The position numbers and the translations under genes are program-made. Below are positions 8,684-17,390 of a stretch of DNA of 38,253 nucleotides, piece by piece; within the stretch, counting starts at the first letter, position 1, and every line of letters begins with the position of its first letter. Origin of the DNA: Mycoplasmatota bacterium (GTDB taxonomy: Bacteria > Bacillota_I > Bacilli_A > RF39 > UBA660); assembly GCA_022774645.1 (NCBI GenBank), contig JALFKQ010000014.1, positions 66,283 to 104,535 on the forward strand, written 5' to 3'. Below the pieces are notes generated by a model. The model was given only the letters and a program-made list of their open reading frames with translations, did not search any database and was not told the DNA's origin.

Positions 8684-10732
8684 ATGAATAAAAAATATAT
8701 TGTAAAACAAAATGGTTATAAAGATTGCGGTCCTTCATGTTTATTATCCATTATGAAATATTATGGATGTGAGGCCTCACATGAAGAAGTTACCCTAAAT
8801 TTAAAAACAACAAAAGAGGGTACGACTGCATTAAATATCATTAATGGTTCAAGACTTTATGGATTTGATGGTTATGGTTATCATTATAGTTATGAAGATA
8901 TTATAGATAATAAAGTAAATCTACCTATAATATGTCATATAAACAAAAATAATATGCTACATTTTATAGTAATATATAAAATTAATAGAAAGACTATAAC
9001 GATAATGGATCCCTCCAGTAATAGTACTAAAATAAGTAAAGAATCATTTAAAAAAATGTATTTAAATACATCGATTGTTATTTATCCAGTAAAACAAGTG
9101 AATAACAATTATAAGAAAAACAGATCAATCTTTATAACATATTTAATGTTGAATAAACTTTCACTCTTAAAATTATTGATAACTAATATATTTATTATAT
9201 TATTAGGAATTATACTTAATTATTATTCATTTATAGTAATAGATTATATACTTCCGAATTATAATATTAAAACATTAGTTTTTATTACAATTATATTATT
9301 TATAACATTAATAATTAAAATGATACTTTCATTTATTAATAATAAAATAATTATTAATTTGAATGATAAATTATCAAATAATATAAATGATGATGTTATT
9401 AGAAAATTATTTTATCTTCCTTATCAATTCTTCAAAAATAAATCAACTAGTGAAATAATATCTAGAACGAATGATTTAAAAACATTTTTAGACCTTTTTA
9501 TTAATGTTATTACAACTATACTATCAAATATACTTCTAATACTTTTTAGTATGATATTACTACTTATAATTAACTATAAATTGTTTCTAATATATTTAAT
9601 AGAATTAATAATATATTTTATAATTATACTAATAAATAAAAGTAAATTAAAAAACAAAAATGAAAACTTAATGATTAATGAAGAAAAATATAATAAATCA
9701 TTAAGTGATAATATTAGTGGTTATGAAATAAATAGAAATTTAAACACCCTCAAATATCAAATAATAAAAAGTCAAGCAAAATATAAAATATATACAAAAT
9801 CAAAAGTATCATATTATAATTCTATAAATAAAGAAAATATTATTAAAGATCATATATCAGATTTATCTAATATATTATTTATATTCTTAAGTGCTATTTT
9901 AATAAATAATAATAATCTTTCATTAGGAAATTTTATACTCTTTACTCAAATCACTTTTTATTTTATTACACCTATGAAAGACCTATTAGATCTAAGTGAC
10001 ACAGTTGATTATATGAAAAATATATATAGAAGAATAAATGATATGATATTAATAAGTAATGATATAGATGAAGAAACAAATGAGACTATAAATGGTGATA
10101 TAAGTATTAAAAATTTATCATATTCACATAACGACATTGATTATATATTTAAAAATGTTTCATTTGATATTAGATCAAAAAGTAAATTTTTAATATATGG
10201 AAATAGTGGTAATGGTAAAAGTACAATTATGAAAATATTATTAAAATACTTAAAAATATATAAAGGTGAAATATATATAAATAATAAAAATATAAAAGAT
10301 ATGAATAGTAATGTTATTCAAAATAGTTTTACTTATGTATCGCAAAATAGCTATATAAATAATGATAGTATTAAAAATAATATTATATATGATAGAGATA
10401 TAAATGATAGTGAATATGAAAATGTAATAAATTTATGTAATTTAAATACTTTAAGAAATAGAAGTATATTAAGAGATAAATATGTAATAGAGGACAATGG
10501 ATTTAATATATCAGGTGGTGAAAAACAAAAAATCATTTTAGCAAGAAGTCTACTTAAAAATAGTAATTATATTATTTTAGATGAAGCACTAAGTGAAATA
10601 TCATTTGAAGAAGAAGTAGAAATAATTAACAAGATATTTAATTATTTCAAAGATAAAACAATAATATATATTTCACATAAAAAAGAAATTATAGAATTGT
10701 TCAAAGAAAAATATAAATTAGAAAGGAGTTAA
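8684..10732 (+). CDS. C39-peptidase bacteriocin ABC transporter (PCAT)
   Basis: This 682-residue protein cleaves double-glycine leaders and exports the mature peptide. The N-terminal C39 cysteine peptidase (1-135) has the oxyanion Gln9, catalytic Cys15 in KDCGPSC, His93 in LHFIVIY and Asp109 in IMDPS. A six-helix ABC membrane domain (about 150-440) follows. The ATP-binding domain has Walker A GNSGNGKST (from about 506), signature SGGEKQK (from about 610), Walker B IILDEALSE and His of ISHKKE. All catalytic residues are intact. The start is ATG 8684 with GGGGGAT upstream; a possible -35 TTGCAA at 8645 has only a weak -10 partner. The two peptide genes directly downstream carry matching GG leaders. 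No HlyD-type accessory protein is present. Confidence 0.93.
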   Translation: MNKKYIVKQNGYKDCGPSCLLSIMKYYGCEASHEEVTLNLKTTKEGTTALNIINGSRLYGFDGYGYHYSYEDIIDNKVNLPIICHINKNNMLHFIVIYKINRKTITIMDPSSNSTKISKESFKKMYLNTSIVIYPVKQVNNNYKKNRSIFITYLMLNKLSLLKLLITNIFIILLGIILNYYSFIVIDYILPNYNIKTLVFITIILFITLIIKMILSFINNKIIINLNDKLSNNINDDVIRKLFYLPYQFFKNKSTSEIISRTNDLKTFLDLFINVITTILSNILLILFSMILLLIINYKLFLIYLIELIIYFIIILINKSKLKNKNENLMINEEKYNKSLSDNISGYEINRNLNTLKYQIIKSQAKYKIYTKSKVSYYNSINKENIIKDHISDLSNILFIFLSAILINNNNLSLGNFILFTQITFYFITPMKDLLDLSDTVDYMKNIYRRINDMILISNDIDEETNETINGDISIKNLSYSHNDIDYIFKNVSFDIRSKSKFLIYGNSGNGKSTIMKILLKYLKIYKGEIYINNKNIKDMNSNVIQNSFTYVSQNSYINNDSIKNNIIYDRDINDSEYENVINLCNLNTLRNRSILRDKYVIEDNGFNISGGEKQKIILARSLLKNSNYIILDEALSEISFEEEVEIINKIFNYFKDKTIIYISHKKEIIELFKEKYKLERS

Positions 10733-10736
10733 GGTT

Positions 10737-10874
10737 ATGATTGAAGAAAGAGAATTATCAACCATTAAAGGAGGTGCAGTTAATTGGGGTGTTATTGGTA
10801 TAGGTGGGACTATCATTTCTTTTCTTATTGGACTCGTAGATGGATATCTAAGACCTTTAAAATGTAGAAGATGA
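10737..10874 (+). CDS. candidate two-peptide bacteriocin, first peptide
   Basis: A 45-codon gene begins 4 bases after the transporter stop, with AAGGAG at 10723-10728. The leader MIEERELSTIKGG (13 residues) fits the C39 consensus of acidic and hydrophobic positions ending in Gly-Gly. Cleavage after G13 would leave a 32-residue, hydrophobic, glycine-rich peptide beginning AVNWGVIG and ending in a basic LKCRR tail. The mature part contains a GxxxG motif (GLVDG), a helix-helix contact motif typical of class IIb two-peptide bacteriocins, and one Cys near the C-terminus. Its stop region overlaps the start of a second peptide with nearly the same leader. Activity is inferred from leader, size and transporter linkage, not from similarity to a known bacteriocin. 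Confidence 0.82.
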   Translation: MIEERELSTIKGGAVNWGVIGIGGTIISFLIGLVDGYLRPLKCRR

Positions 10875-11032
10875 TAAAAGAAGAAGAACTAAAAGAAATA
10901 AAAGGAGGAGCCGTATCAGTAGGCACCATTATTAATGCTGTTGTAAAAGCAATAAGTTTAGCACTAGAACTTGGAAGAGGACTAGGTTCTGCAATAAGAA
11001 GAAAAAAAGATGGAAGAAAATGTTCATATTAA
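10871..11032 (+). CDS. candidate two-peptide bacteriocin, second peptide
   Basis: A 53-codon gene overlaps the first peptide gene by 4 bases (ATGA), so the two are translationally coupled and probably made in equal amounts. The leader MIKEEELKEIKGG again has 13 residues and ends in Gly-Gly followed by Ala. Cleavage gives a 40-residue peptide beginning AVSVGTIINAVV, with an amphipathic helix-like middle, a GxxxG motif (GRGLG), a strongly basic stretch (RRKKDGRK) and one Cys three residues from the end (CSY). Two adjacent, similar-sized cationic peptides with GxxxG motifs and a shared leader type are the signature of class IIb bacteriocins. A quorum-type signalling peptide pair is an alternative, but no histidine kinase or regulator pair lies nearby. 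Confidence 0.82.
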   Translation: MIKEEELKEIKGGAVSVGTIINAVVKAISLALELGRGLGSAIRRKKDGRKCSY

Positions 11033-11058
11033 GAGGCAATATGCCTCTTTCTTTTTTT
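11031..11058 (+). terminator. terminator of the bacteriocin-like operon
   Basis: An 8-bp stem AAGAGGCA/TGCCTCTT with an ATA loop (11031-11049) is followed by a T-rich tract. It overlaps the stop of the second peptide gene. Confidence 0.85.
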
Positions 11059-11089
11059 GTAAAATGTTTGTGAAAAAATAAATATCCAA

Positions 11090-11117
11090 TTGACTACTTA
11101 AATAAGTAGAGTATAAT
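11090..11117 (+). promoter_or_regulatory. promoter with palindromic operator upstream of the MarR gene
   Basis: TTGACT (11090-11095) and TATAAT (11112-11117) are 16 bases apart. Between and overlapping them lies the palindrome CTACTTAAATAAGTAG (11094-11109), with 7-bp perfect arms and a 2-base centre. Its position and size fit a MarR dimer site that would block RNA polymerase, implying autorepression of the regulator-exporter operon. Confidence 0.7.
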
Positions 11118-11125
11118 TATCATAG

Positions 11126-11141
11126 TTAGTTACCGAACTAA
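11126..11141 (+). promoter_or_regulatory. second inverted repeat in the marR leader
   Basis: TTAGTTACCGAACTAA has perfect 6-bp arms around ACCG. It lies near the expected transcription start and before the AAGGAG ribosome binding site. It could be a second operator half or a short 5' hairpin. It differs from the upstream palindrome, so a shared protein is uncertain. Confidence 0.4.
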
Positions 11142-11156
11142 AAGGAGAAGAATATT

Positions 11157-11609
11157 ATGGAAGAGCAAAGCATTGGATCTGAAATAAAAAAAATTGATAA
11201 TCTTATAGTAAGAAAAATAGTATCTTATAGTAAAAATAATGAAAATATCTTGACACCAGCTCAAATGATGATAACTAGATACTTATGTAAAAACAAAAAT
11301 AAAAAAATATATCAAAAAGATCTAGAAAAAGATCTACCATTTAGAAAATCAACAATATCTGGAATAATTCAAACAATGATAAAAAACAATATTATAAGAA
11401 CAATATCATCAGAAAAAGATGCTAGAAGTAAAGAAATACAATTAACTCCTTATGGAATAAAAATAAATAAAGAAGTAGAAGAAAATATAATTAAATTCGA
11501 TAAAATATTAAAAAATAATATTAAAGATAGTGATTTAAGAATATTCTTTAAAGTAACTAAACAAATACAAGATAATTTGAAGGGAGAAAGTAATGACAAA
11601 ATTATTTAA
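11157..11609 (+). CDS. MarR-family transcriptional regulator
   Basis: This 150-residue protein has the MarR winged-helix layout: helical N-terminus, then Q-M-M-I-T-R-Y-L (about 37-44), the recognition region KSTISGIIQTMIKNN (about 69-83) and the wing with SEKDARSKEIQLT (about 90-102, matching the family's D-x-R-x-K/R signature), closed by a dimerisation helix. MarR proteins usually repress adjacent efflux genes until a ligand binds. The gene starts at ATG 11157 with AAGGAG upstream and overlaps the following exporter gene by 17 bases, so regulator and pump form one operon. Palindromes in its own promoter suggest autoregulation. The ligand cannot be told from sequence. Confidence 0.88.
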   Translation: MEEQSIGSEIKKIDNLIVRKIVSYSKNNENILTPAQMMITRYLCKNKNKKIYQKDLEKDLPFRKSTISGIIQTMIKNNIIRTISSEKDARSKEIQLTPYGIKINKEVEENIIKFDKILKNNIKDSDLRIFFKVTKQIQDNLKGESNDKII

Positions 11610-13347
11610 GAATTTAAAGAAAAAAGATTATTTAATGATAATATTGTCAAGTATATTTATAATATTTCAAGTATGGCTTGAACTTAAAATACCTGATTAT
11701 ATGAGTGAAATAACTAGACTTGTACAAATTAGTGGAGCAATTAATGACATATTAGTACAAGGATTATATATGGTACTATGTGCATTTGCTAGTTTTGCTT
11801 CATCTTGTGTAGTAGGATATATAATTGCTAATGTAGCTAGTGGTTTTTCAAGAAATATAAGAGAGAAGTTATTTAATAAAGTTGAAGAGTTTGGAATGGA
11901 AGAAATAAAGAAATTTCAAACAAGTAGTCTTATTACAAGAACAACAAATGATGTCACTAATGTAGAAAGTATGCTTACATTTGGGCTTCATATGATGATA
12001 AAAGCTCCAATAACAGCAATTTGGGCAATTGGAAAAATAGTGAACAGAAGTTTTGAATGGACAGCAATAATAGGTGGAGCAGTATTAATACTTCTAGCTA
12101 TGGTTATTACTCTTATGATGATAGTTTTACCAAGATTTAAAATAGTTCAAAAATTAATTGATAATATAAATGGTCTTACAAGAGAAAATTTAAAAGGTAT
12201 CAGAGTTATAAGAGCATTTAATGCTGAAGAAACAGAACAAAATAAATTTGAAAAAGTAAATAATAAACTAACAAATACACAATTATTTAATCAAAAAGTA
12301 ATGAGCTTAATGTCACCAATGATGTATTTGATAATGAACGGTGTTTCATTAGCAATTTATTTTATGGGAAGTATTCTTATTAGTAAAGCACTACTTGCTG
12401 ATAAAATAACATTATTTAGTAATATGGTTGTATTTAGTAGTTATGCTATGCAAGTTATAATGTCATTCTTAATGTTGGCAATGATATTTATAATGTATCC
12501 AAGAGCTGCAATATCAGCTGATAGAATAAATGAAGTATTAAATACTAAAGCAAAAATAAAAAATGGAAAAGTAAGAAAATCAGAAGAAGTTGGAACAATA
12601 GAGTTTAAAAATGTAAGTTTCAAATATCCTGACTCAGATGAATCAGTTTTAGAAGACATATCATTTAAAGCAAATAAAGGTGATACAGTTGCAATTATTG
12701 GTTCAACTGGTAGTGGAAAAAGTACACTTGTTAATTTAATTCCAAGATTTTACGATGTCACTAATGGAACTATATATGTAGATGGAGTCGATGTAAGAGA
12801 TTATGAAATCAGTTCACTTCACGATAGACTTGGTTATGTACCACAAAAAGCAATAATGTTTAACGGAACAATTAATTATAATGTTAGTTATGGTAAAAAA
12901 GCAAACTATAAAGTAACTGACGAAAAAATAAAAGAAGCAATAGAAGTAGCTCAGGCAAAAGAATTTGTAGACAAAATGCCTAAAAAATACGATTCAAACA
13001 TAGCACAAGGTGGAACAAATGTATCTGGTGGTCAAAAACAAAGATTATCAATTGCAAGAGCTATTGCAAGAGATCCTGAAATATATATATTTGATGATAC
13101 CTTTAGTGCACTTGATTATAAAACAGATTATATTCTTAGAAAAGAACTTAAAGAATATACAAAAGAAGCAACTAGCATAATTGTAGCTCAAAGAATAGGT
13201 ACAATTAAAAATGCAGATAAAATAATTGTACTTGATAAAGGTAAAATGGTTGGAATGGGTACACATAAAGAATTATTAAAAAAATGTAAAGTATATCAAG
13301 AAATAGCATATTCACAATTATCAAAGGAGGAACTAGAAAATGAATAA
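11593..13347 (+). CDS. heterodimeric multidrug-type ABC exporter, degenerate-site subunit
   Basis: This 584-residue half-transporter has a six-helix membrane domain (about 1-320) and a C-terminal ATPase: Walker A GSTGSGKST, signature SGGQKQRL, Walker B IYIFDDTFSALD and IVAQRIGTI. The catalytic Glu after Walker B is Asp and the switch His is Gln. These are the changes that define the non-hydrolysing site in heterodimeric exporters such as TM287/288, BmrCD and EfrAB. The partner gene overlaps by 8 bases and carries the complementary canonical residues. The start (ATG 11593, AGGGAG upstream) overlaps the end of the MarR gene. The likely role is drug or lipid efflux under MarR control. Confidence 0.9.
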   Translation: MTKLFKNLKKKDYLMIILSSIFIIFQVWLELKIPDYMSEITRLVQISGAINDILVQGLYMVLCAFASFASSCVVGYIIANVASGFSRNIREKLFNKVEEFGMEEIKKFQTSSLITRTTNDVTNVESMLTFGLHMMIKAPITAIWAIGKIVNRSFEWTAIIGGAVLILLAMVITLMMIVLPRFKIVQKLIDNINGLTRENLKGIRVIRAFNAEETEQNKFEKVNNKLTNTQLFNQKVMSLMSPMMYLIMNGVSLAIYFMGSILISKALLADKITLFSNMVVFSSYAMQVIMSFLMLAMIFIMYPRAAISADRINEVLNTKAKIKNGKVRKSEEVGTIEFKNVSFKYPDSDESVLEDISFKANKGDTVAIIGSTGSGKSTLVNLIPRFYDVTNGTIYVDGVDVRDYEISSLHDRLGYVPQKAIMFNGTINYNVSYGKKANYKVTDEKIKEAIEVAQAKEFVDKMPKKYDSNIAQGGTNVSGGQKQRLSIARAIARDPEIYIFDDTFSALDYKTDYILRKELKEYTKEATSIIVAQRIGTIKNADKIIVLDKGKMVGMGTHKELLKKCKVYQEIAYSQLSKEELENE

Positions 13348-15511
13348 CGAAAAAGAAAAGACTCCTAGAACAAGGGCTCCAAGAGGACATGGTCCAGGAG
13401 CAGTAGGTGAAAAACCAAAGAATTTTAAAGTAGCTCTTCTTAAAATGAAAAAATATTTAAGTAAACTAATGCCACTTATAATAATAGCTGTAATATTATC
13501 AGCAATAAGTAGTATTTTATCAATAGTAGGTCCAAATAAAATAAAAGACTTAACAAATGAAATACAAGCAGGAATAGTAATAAATAAAGATAATTTAGAA
13601 TTACTTACAAAAGACATTAGTAAAGATTTAAAAGAAAACTTAATGTTATCTGATGAATCATTAAAAGACATAAGTGTTGAAGATAAAGCAAAATATTATG
13701 AAGTACTAACTACAATGAATAATGATAATGGTATGGAAAAAGTAATTGAAATACCAGACTCAATAAAATTACTAATATTTAAAGATACAACAATTAAAGG
13801 AATAAAAATTAGTTCAAAAGATAAAGTAGAACTAATAAATACAATGAAAAATATAGATATGAATGAGCCAACTAAATTATATGGTGAATTTGATAAATTA
13901 TCTAAAAATGTTAATGAATTAATTAAGCCAAATATGAATACCGGAAAAATAAAAAATATAACTATATTCTTAGTTTGTTTATATTTATTAAGCACATTAT
14001 TTAGTTATATTGAAAATTATTTAATGGTAGTTGTATCAAATAACTTTGCAAAAGGTCTTAGAACTAAAATATCACAAAAGATAAATAAATTACCACTTAA
14101 ATATTTTGATAGTCATAGTTATGGAGATATATTATCAAGAGTAACAAATGATGTTGATACAATAAATATGTCATTACAAAATAGCTTAGGTACATTTATA
14201 GGTGCAGTAGCATTATTTATAGGTTGTGTTATAATGATGTTTACTACAAATGTATTAATGGCAGTAACTTGTATATTATCATCAATATTTGGTTTTGCAT
14301 TTATGAGTTTTATATTGAAAAAATCACAAAAATATTTTGTTAGAAGACAAACTGAACTCGGAAAATTAAATGGTCATATTGAAGAAATATATAGTTCACA
14401 TACAATAGTGAAAGCATATAATGGAGAAGAAGAATCATTAAATAAATTCAATGAATTAAATAATAAAGTTTATGACTGTAATAGAAAAAGTCAATTCTTA
14501 TCTGGCCTTATGCCTCCAATGATGGGATTTATTGGTAACTTTAGTTATGTTGCAGTTTGTATAGTGGGAGCAATTCTTGTAATAAAAGGTAATATTACAT
14601 TTGGAGTAATTATAGCATTTATAATGTATGCAAGACTATTTACAAGTCCTCTTTCTCAAATAGCTCAAAGTATGACACAACTTCAAACAGCAGCCGCTGC
14701 ATCTGAAAGAGTATTCGAGTTTTTAGAAGAAAATGAAATGAAGGATGAAAGTACTTTAACTGGGCTTTTAAATCCTAAAAATGTAAAAGGAAACATAGAT
14801 TTCGAACATGTTAAATTTGGCTATGATGAAGATAAAATAATAATTAAAGATTTTAACTGTAATGTAAAATCAGGTCAAAAAATAGCAATAGTAGGTCCAA
14901 CTGGTGCTGGAAAAACAACAATAGTTAACTTACTTATGAAATTCTATGAAGTAAATAGTGGTGAAATAAAAATAGATAATATACCAGTAAGTAACCTAAC
15001 AAGAAAAAATATTCACGACTTATTTATAATGGTACTTCAAGATACTTGGTTATTTGAGGGAACTATAAGAGATAACATAAAATTTAATAAACAAAATGTA
15101 ACAGATGAAGAAATATGGAAAGCATTAAAAATAGTAGGTGTAGATCATTTTGTAAAATCTCTTCCAAAAACATTAGACTACAAGATAGAAGATAATGAAT
15201 CAATATCAGCTGGTCAAAAACAATTATTAACTATTGCAAGAGGTATGATAAAAGATTCACCATTCTTAATACTTGATGAAGCAACTTCTTCGGTAGATAC
15301 AAGAACAGAAGAAGTAGTACAAAAAGCAATGGATAAGCTAACAGAAGGAAGAACCTCATTTATAATTGCACATAGACTTTCAACTATTAAAAATGCTGAT
15401 ATAATTCTTGTTATGAAAGATGGAAATATAATTGAAACAGGAAGTCACAATGAATTAATAAAACAAAATGGATTCTATGCAGAACTTTATAATTCACAAT
15501 TTCAAAATTAA
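13340..15511 (+). CDS. heterodimeric multidrug-type ABC exporter, catalytic subunit
   Basis: This 723-residue partner subunit starts at an ATG with GGAGG upstream. Its ATPase domain has Walker A GPTGAGKTT, Walker B LILDEATSSVD with the catalytic Glu, and IIAHRLST with the switch His. Its signature is ISAGQKQ rather than SGGQ, as expected in the subunit whose signature completes the degenerate site. The N-terminus (RTRAPRGHGPGAV) is a charged Gly/Pro-rich cytosolic tail common in this subfamily. Between the first membrane helix (about 43-63) and the second (about 209-229) lies an insertion of about 140 hydrophilic residues that should face outward. It makes the subunit longer than the usual 600 or so. 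Confidence 0.9.
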   Translation: MNNEKEKTPRTRAPRGHGPGAVGEKPKNFKVALLKMKKYLSKLMPLIIIAVILSAISSILSIVGPNKIKDLTNEIQAGIVINKDNLELLTKDISKDLKENLMLSDESLKDISVEDKAKYYEVLTTMNNDNGMEKVIEIPDSIKLLIFKDTTIKGIKISSKDKVELINTMKNIDMNEPTKLYGEFDKLSKNVNELIKPNMNTGKIKNITIFLVCLYLLSTLFSYIENYLMVVVSNNFAKGLRTKISQKINKLPLKYFDSHSYGDILSRVTNDVDTINMSLQNSLGTFIGAVALFIGCVIMMFTTNVLMAVTCILSSIFGFAFMSFILKKSQKYFVRRQTELGKLNGHIEEIYSSHTIVKAYNGEEESLNKFNELNNKVYDCNRKSQFLSGLMPPMMGFIGNFSYVAVCIVGAILVIKGNITFGVIIAFIMYARLFTSPLSQIAQSMTQLQTAAAASERVFEFLEENEMKDESTLTGLLNPKNVKGNIDFEHVKFGYDEDKIIIKDFNCNVKSGQKIAIVGPTGAGKTTIVNLLMKFYEVNSGEIKIDNIPVSNLTRKNIHDLFIMVLQDTWLFEGTIRDNIKFNKQNVTDEEIWKALKIVGVDHFVKSLPKTLDYKIEDNESISAGQKQLLTIARGMIKDSPFLILDEATSSVDTRTEEVVQKAMDKLTEGRTSFIIAHRLSTIKNADIILVMKDGNIIETGSHNELIKQNGFYAELYNSQFQN

Positions 15512-15513
15512 TT

Positions 15514-15543
15514 AAAATACCTGACTAATAGTTAGGTATTTTT
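15514..15543 (+). terminator. terminator of the MarR-exporter operon
   Basis: The stem AATACCTGACT/AGTTAGGTATT (one G-T pair) with an AAT loop ends in a T run just after the stop codon. Confidence 0.75.
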
Positions 15544-15554
15544 AAATAATTGTA

Positions 15555-15583
15555 TTGTTAAAAAAAACATTATATGTTACAAT
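15555..15583 (+). promoter_or_regulatory. promoter of the herA-GH31 operon
   Basis: TTGTTA (15555-15560), a 17-base spacer and TACAAT (15578-15583), preceded by TGT as an extended -10. Confidence 0.6.
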
Positions 15584-15609
15584 AATTATTAGAATAGAGG
15601 GGAATAAGT

Positions 15610-17370
15610 ATGTTAGGAAATATTCTTACGATTAATAAAAATAGTGCAATTGTTTCTATTAATAAAAGTAATGGTGCACAAATAACAGACTTAATTAATC
15701 TTCATGTGGTATTTGAAGATCAAAATAAAAAAATATTAGGAGAAATAGATTCTATTGAACAAGATACAATAAAAATAACATTTTTAGGAGAATTAACTTC
15801 TAATGACTTTATTGGTGGTTTAATTAAGAAACCTAGTTTAGATGCTAAGATAAGAATTATTAATGATGAAGAATTAAAAATTCTTACTGGTGTTGAAAAT
15901 AGAAGTATTAGACTTGGAGTTTCACCACTTTATAATGACTTTCCATTAAATGTAAGTATAGATGAATTATTTAGTAACCACACTGCTATATTTGGTAACA
16001 CTGGTAGCGGTAAAACTTATGGTATATGTAGAATAATTCAAAATATATTTCCAAAATCACAAATTATTCCATATAAAGCAAATATATTTATATTTGACTC
16101 TTATGGTGAATATATAAATGCTTTTTCAAGTCTATCAAATAATAATCCATATTATTCATTTAAGGTTATTACAACAAATATGAAAAAAAGTTATGAGAAA
16201 CTTAACATACCTGTTTGTTTGTTAGACTTAGAAGATGTATTAAACCTTTTAGAAGCAACAAACTTTTCACAAATAGCTATGGTTGATACAGCACTTACAT
16301 ATGTTAAAATGTTTGCTAGAAATGATAAAGAAGCAATGGATTTCAAAAACCATATTTTAGCAAAAGCAATAACATCAATTATGTATACTAATCAAACATC
16401 ATCAAAAATAAGAGATCAAATTTTTGAAATATTAAGTGAAACAAATACACCAGAGCTATCTCTTGAAACAGAAGTACCAGGAATTGGATTCACAAGACAA
16501 TTCAGAAACTGTTTTGATATAGATAGTGAAGGTAGATTTGCTGAAAGAAAAATTATTAGTGATTATATAAAAAGTTTCATAGATGAAGATAGAAAATGGA
16601 ATTATGATAGCACAGGAGTAAGTTATTCATTACATGATCTTGAGGTTGCATTAAACTTCACATTATATAGTGAAAGATATTTACTTAATGAAGCTATGTA
16701 TGATTCAGCAATGAGTTTAAAAGTTAAATTACATGATTTAGCTACAAGAGGCAATAGTGCTTTCTTTACTAATGAAGGTTATATTACAATAGATGAATAT
16801 ATTAAAAGAATACAAATAAATGGCAATAAAAAAAGTCAAATTGTTAACTTTAATTTAGAAGATGTTGATGATAGATTTGCAAGATCAATAGTTAAAATAT
16901 TTGGAAGAATGTTTATGAAATATACAAAAGGTTTAGCAGAAAGAGCATCATTCCCAATACATATGATTTTAGAAGAAGCACACCGTTATGTTTTAGAAGG
17001 TGATGATAAAAAATTATTTGGATATAACATATTTGAAAGAATTGCTAAAGAGGGAAGAAAGTATGGACTTCTATTAGATTTAATTACACAAAGACCAACT
17101 GACTTAAATGAAAATGTTATAAGTCAATGTGCTAATTTCTTAATATTTAAAATAAATCATCCAGCTGATCTTGAATACATTGCTAAGAGTGTACCAAATA
17201 TGAGTGAAGATGTAGTAGAAAAACAAAAGACTCTTCAATCAGGTACATGTGTAGCATTTGGTAGAATATTTAAAATACCAATGATTGTCAAAATGGAAAA
17301 AGCAGATCCACCTCCAACAAGCGCAAACTGCGAAATTTATAACAATTGGATGGTAAAATTAAAAGAATAA
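15610..17370 (+). CDS. HerA-like (HAS-barrel/DUF87) hexameric ATPase
   Basis: The 586-residue protein has an N-terminal beta-rich HAS-barrel region (about 1-95) followed by a RecA-like motor domain of the FtsK-HerA superfamily. Walker A is FGNTGSGKT (128-136), an acidic IFIFDSYGEY segment follows, and the Walker B/sensor region is MILEEAHRYV (about 450-459), with GRKYG and QRP typical of the family downstream. HerA proteins form hexameric rings that translocate DNA, often with the nuclease NurA. No NurA or nuclease gene lies here and a glycosidase follows 20 bases downstream. Its partner is therefore unknown, and a role in DNA end processing, antiphage defence or secretion-like transport cannot be decided. 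Start ATG 15610 has GAGGGGAA upstream. Confidence 0.85.
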   Translation: MLGNILTINKNSAIVSINKSNGAQITDLINLHVVFEDQNKKILGEIDSIEQDTIKITFLGELTSNDFIGGLIKKPSLDAKIRIINDEELKILTGVENRSIRLGVSPLYNDFPLNVSIDELFSNHTAIFGNTGSGKTYGICRIIQNIFPKSQIIPYKANIFIFDSYGEYINAFSSLSNNNPYYSFKVITTNMKKSYEKLNIPVCLLDLEDVLNLLEATNFSQIAMVDTALTYVKMFARNDKEAMDFKNHILAKAITSIMYTNQTSSKIRDQIFEILSETNTPELSLETEVPGIGFTRQFRNCFDIDSEGRFAERKIISDYIKSFIDEDRKWNYDSTGVSYSLHDLEVALNFTLYSERYLLNEAMYDSAMSLKVKLHDLATRGNSAFFTNEGYITIDEYIKRIQINGNKKSQIVNFNLEDVDDRFARSIVKIFGRMFMKYTKGLAERASFPIHMILEEAHRYVLEGDDKKLFGYNIFERIAKEGRKYGLLLDLITQRPTDLNENVISQCANFLIFKINHPADLEYIAKSVPNMSEDVVEKQKTLQSGTCVAFGRIFKIPMIVKMEKADPPPTSANCEIYNNWMVKLKE

Positions 17371-17390
17371 TATAGAAAGGAAGGATAATT

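Noticed and set aside
8684-11058. Prophage or lantibiotic cluster around the C39 transporter
   Set aside because: No lanthionine synthetase, radical-SAM maturase, integrase or phage structural gene is present; the peptides lack Ser/Thr/Cys-rich cores.
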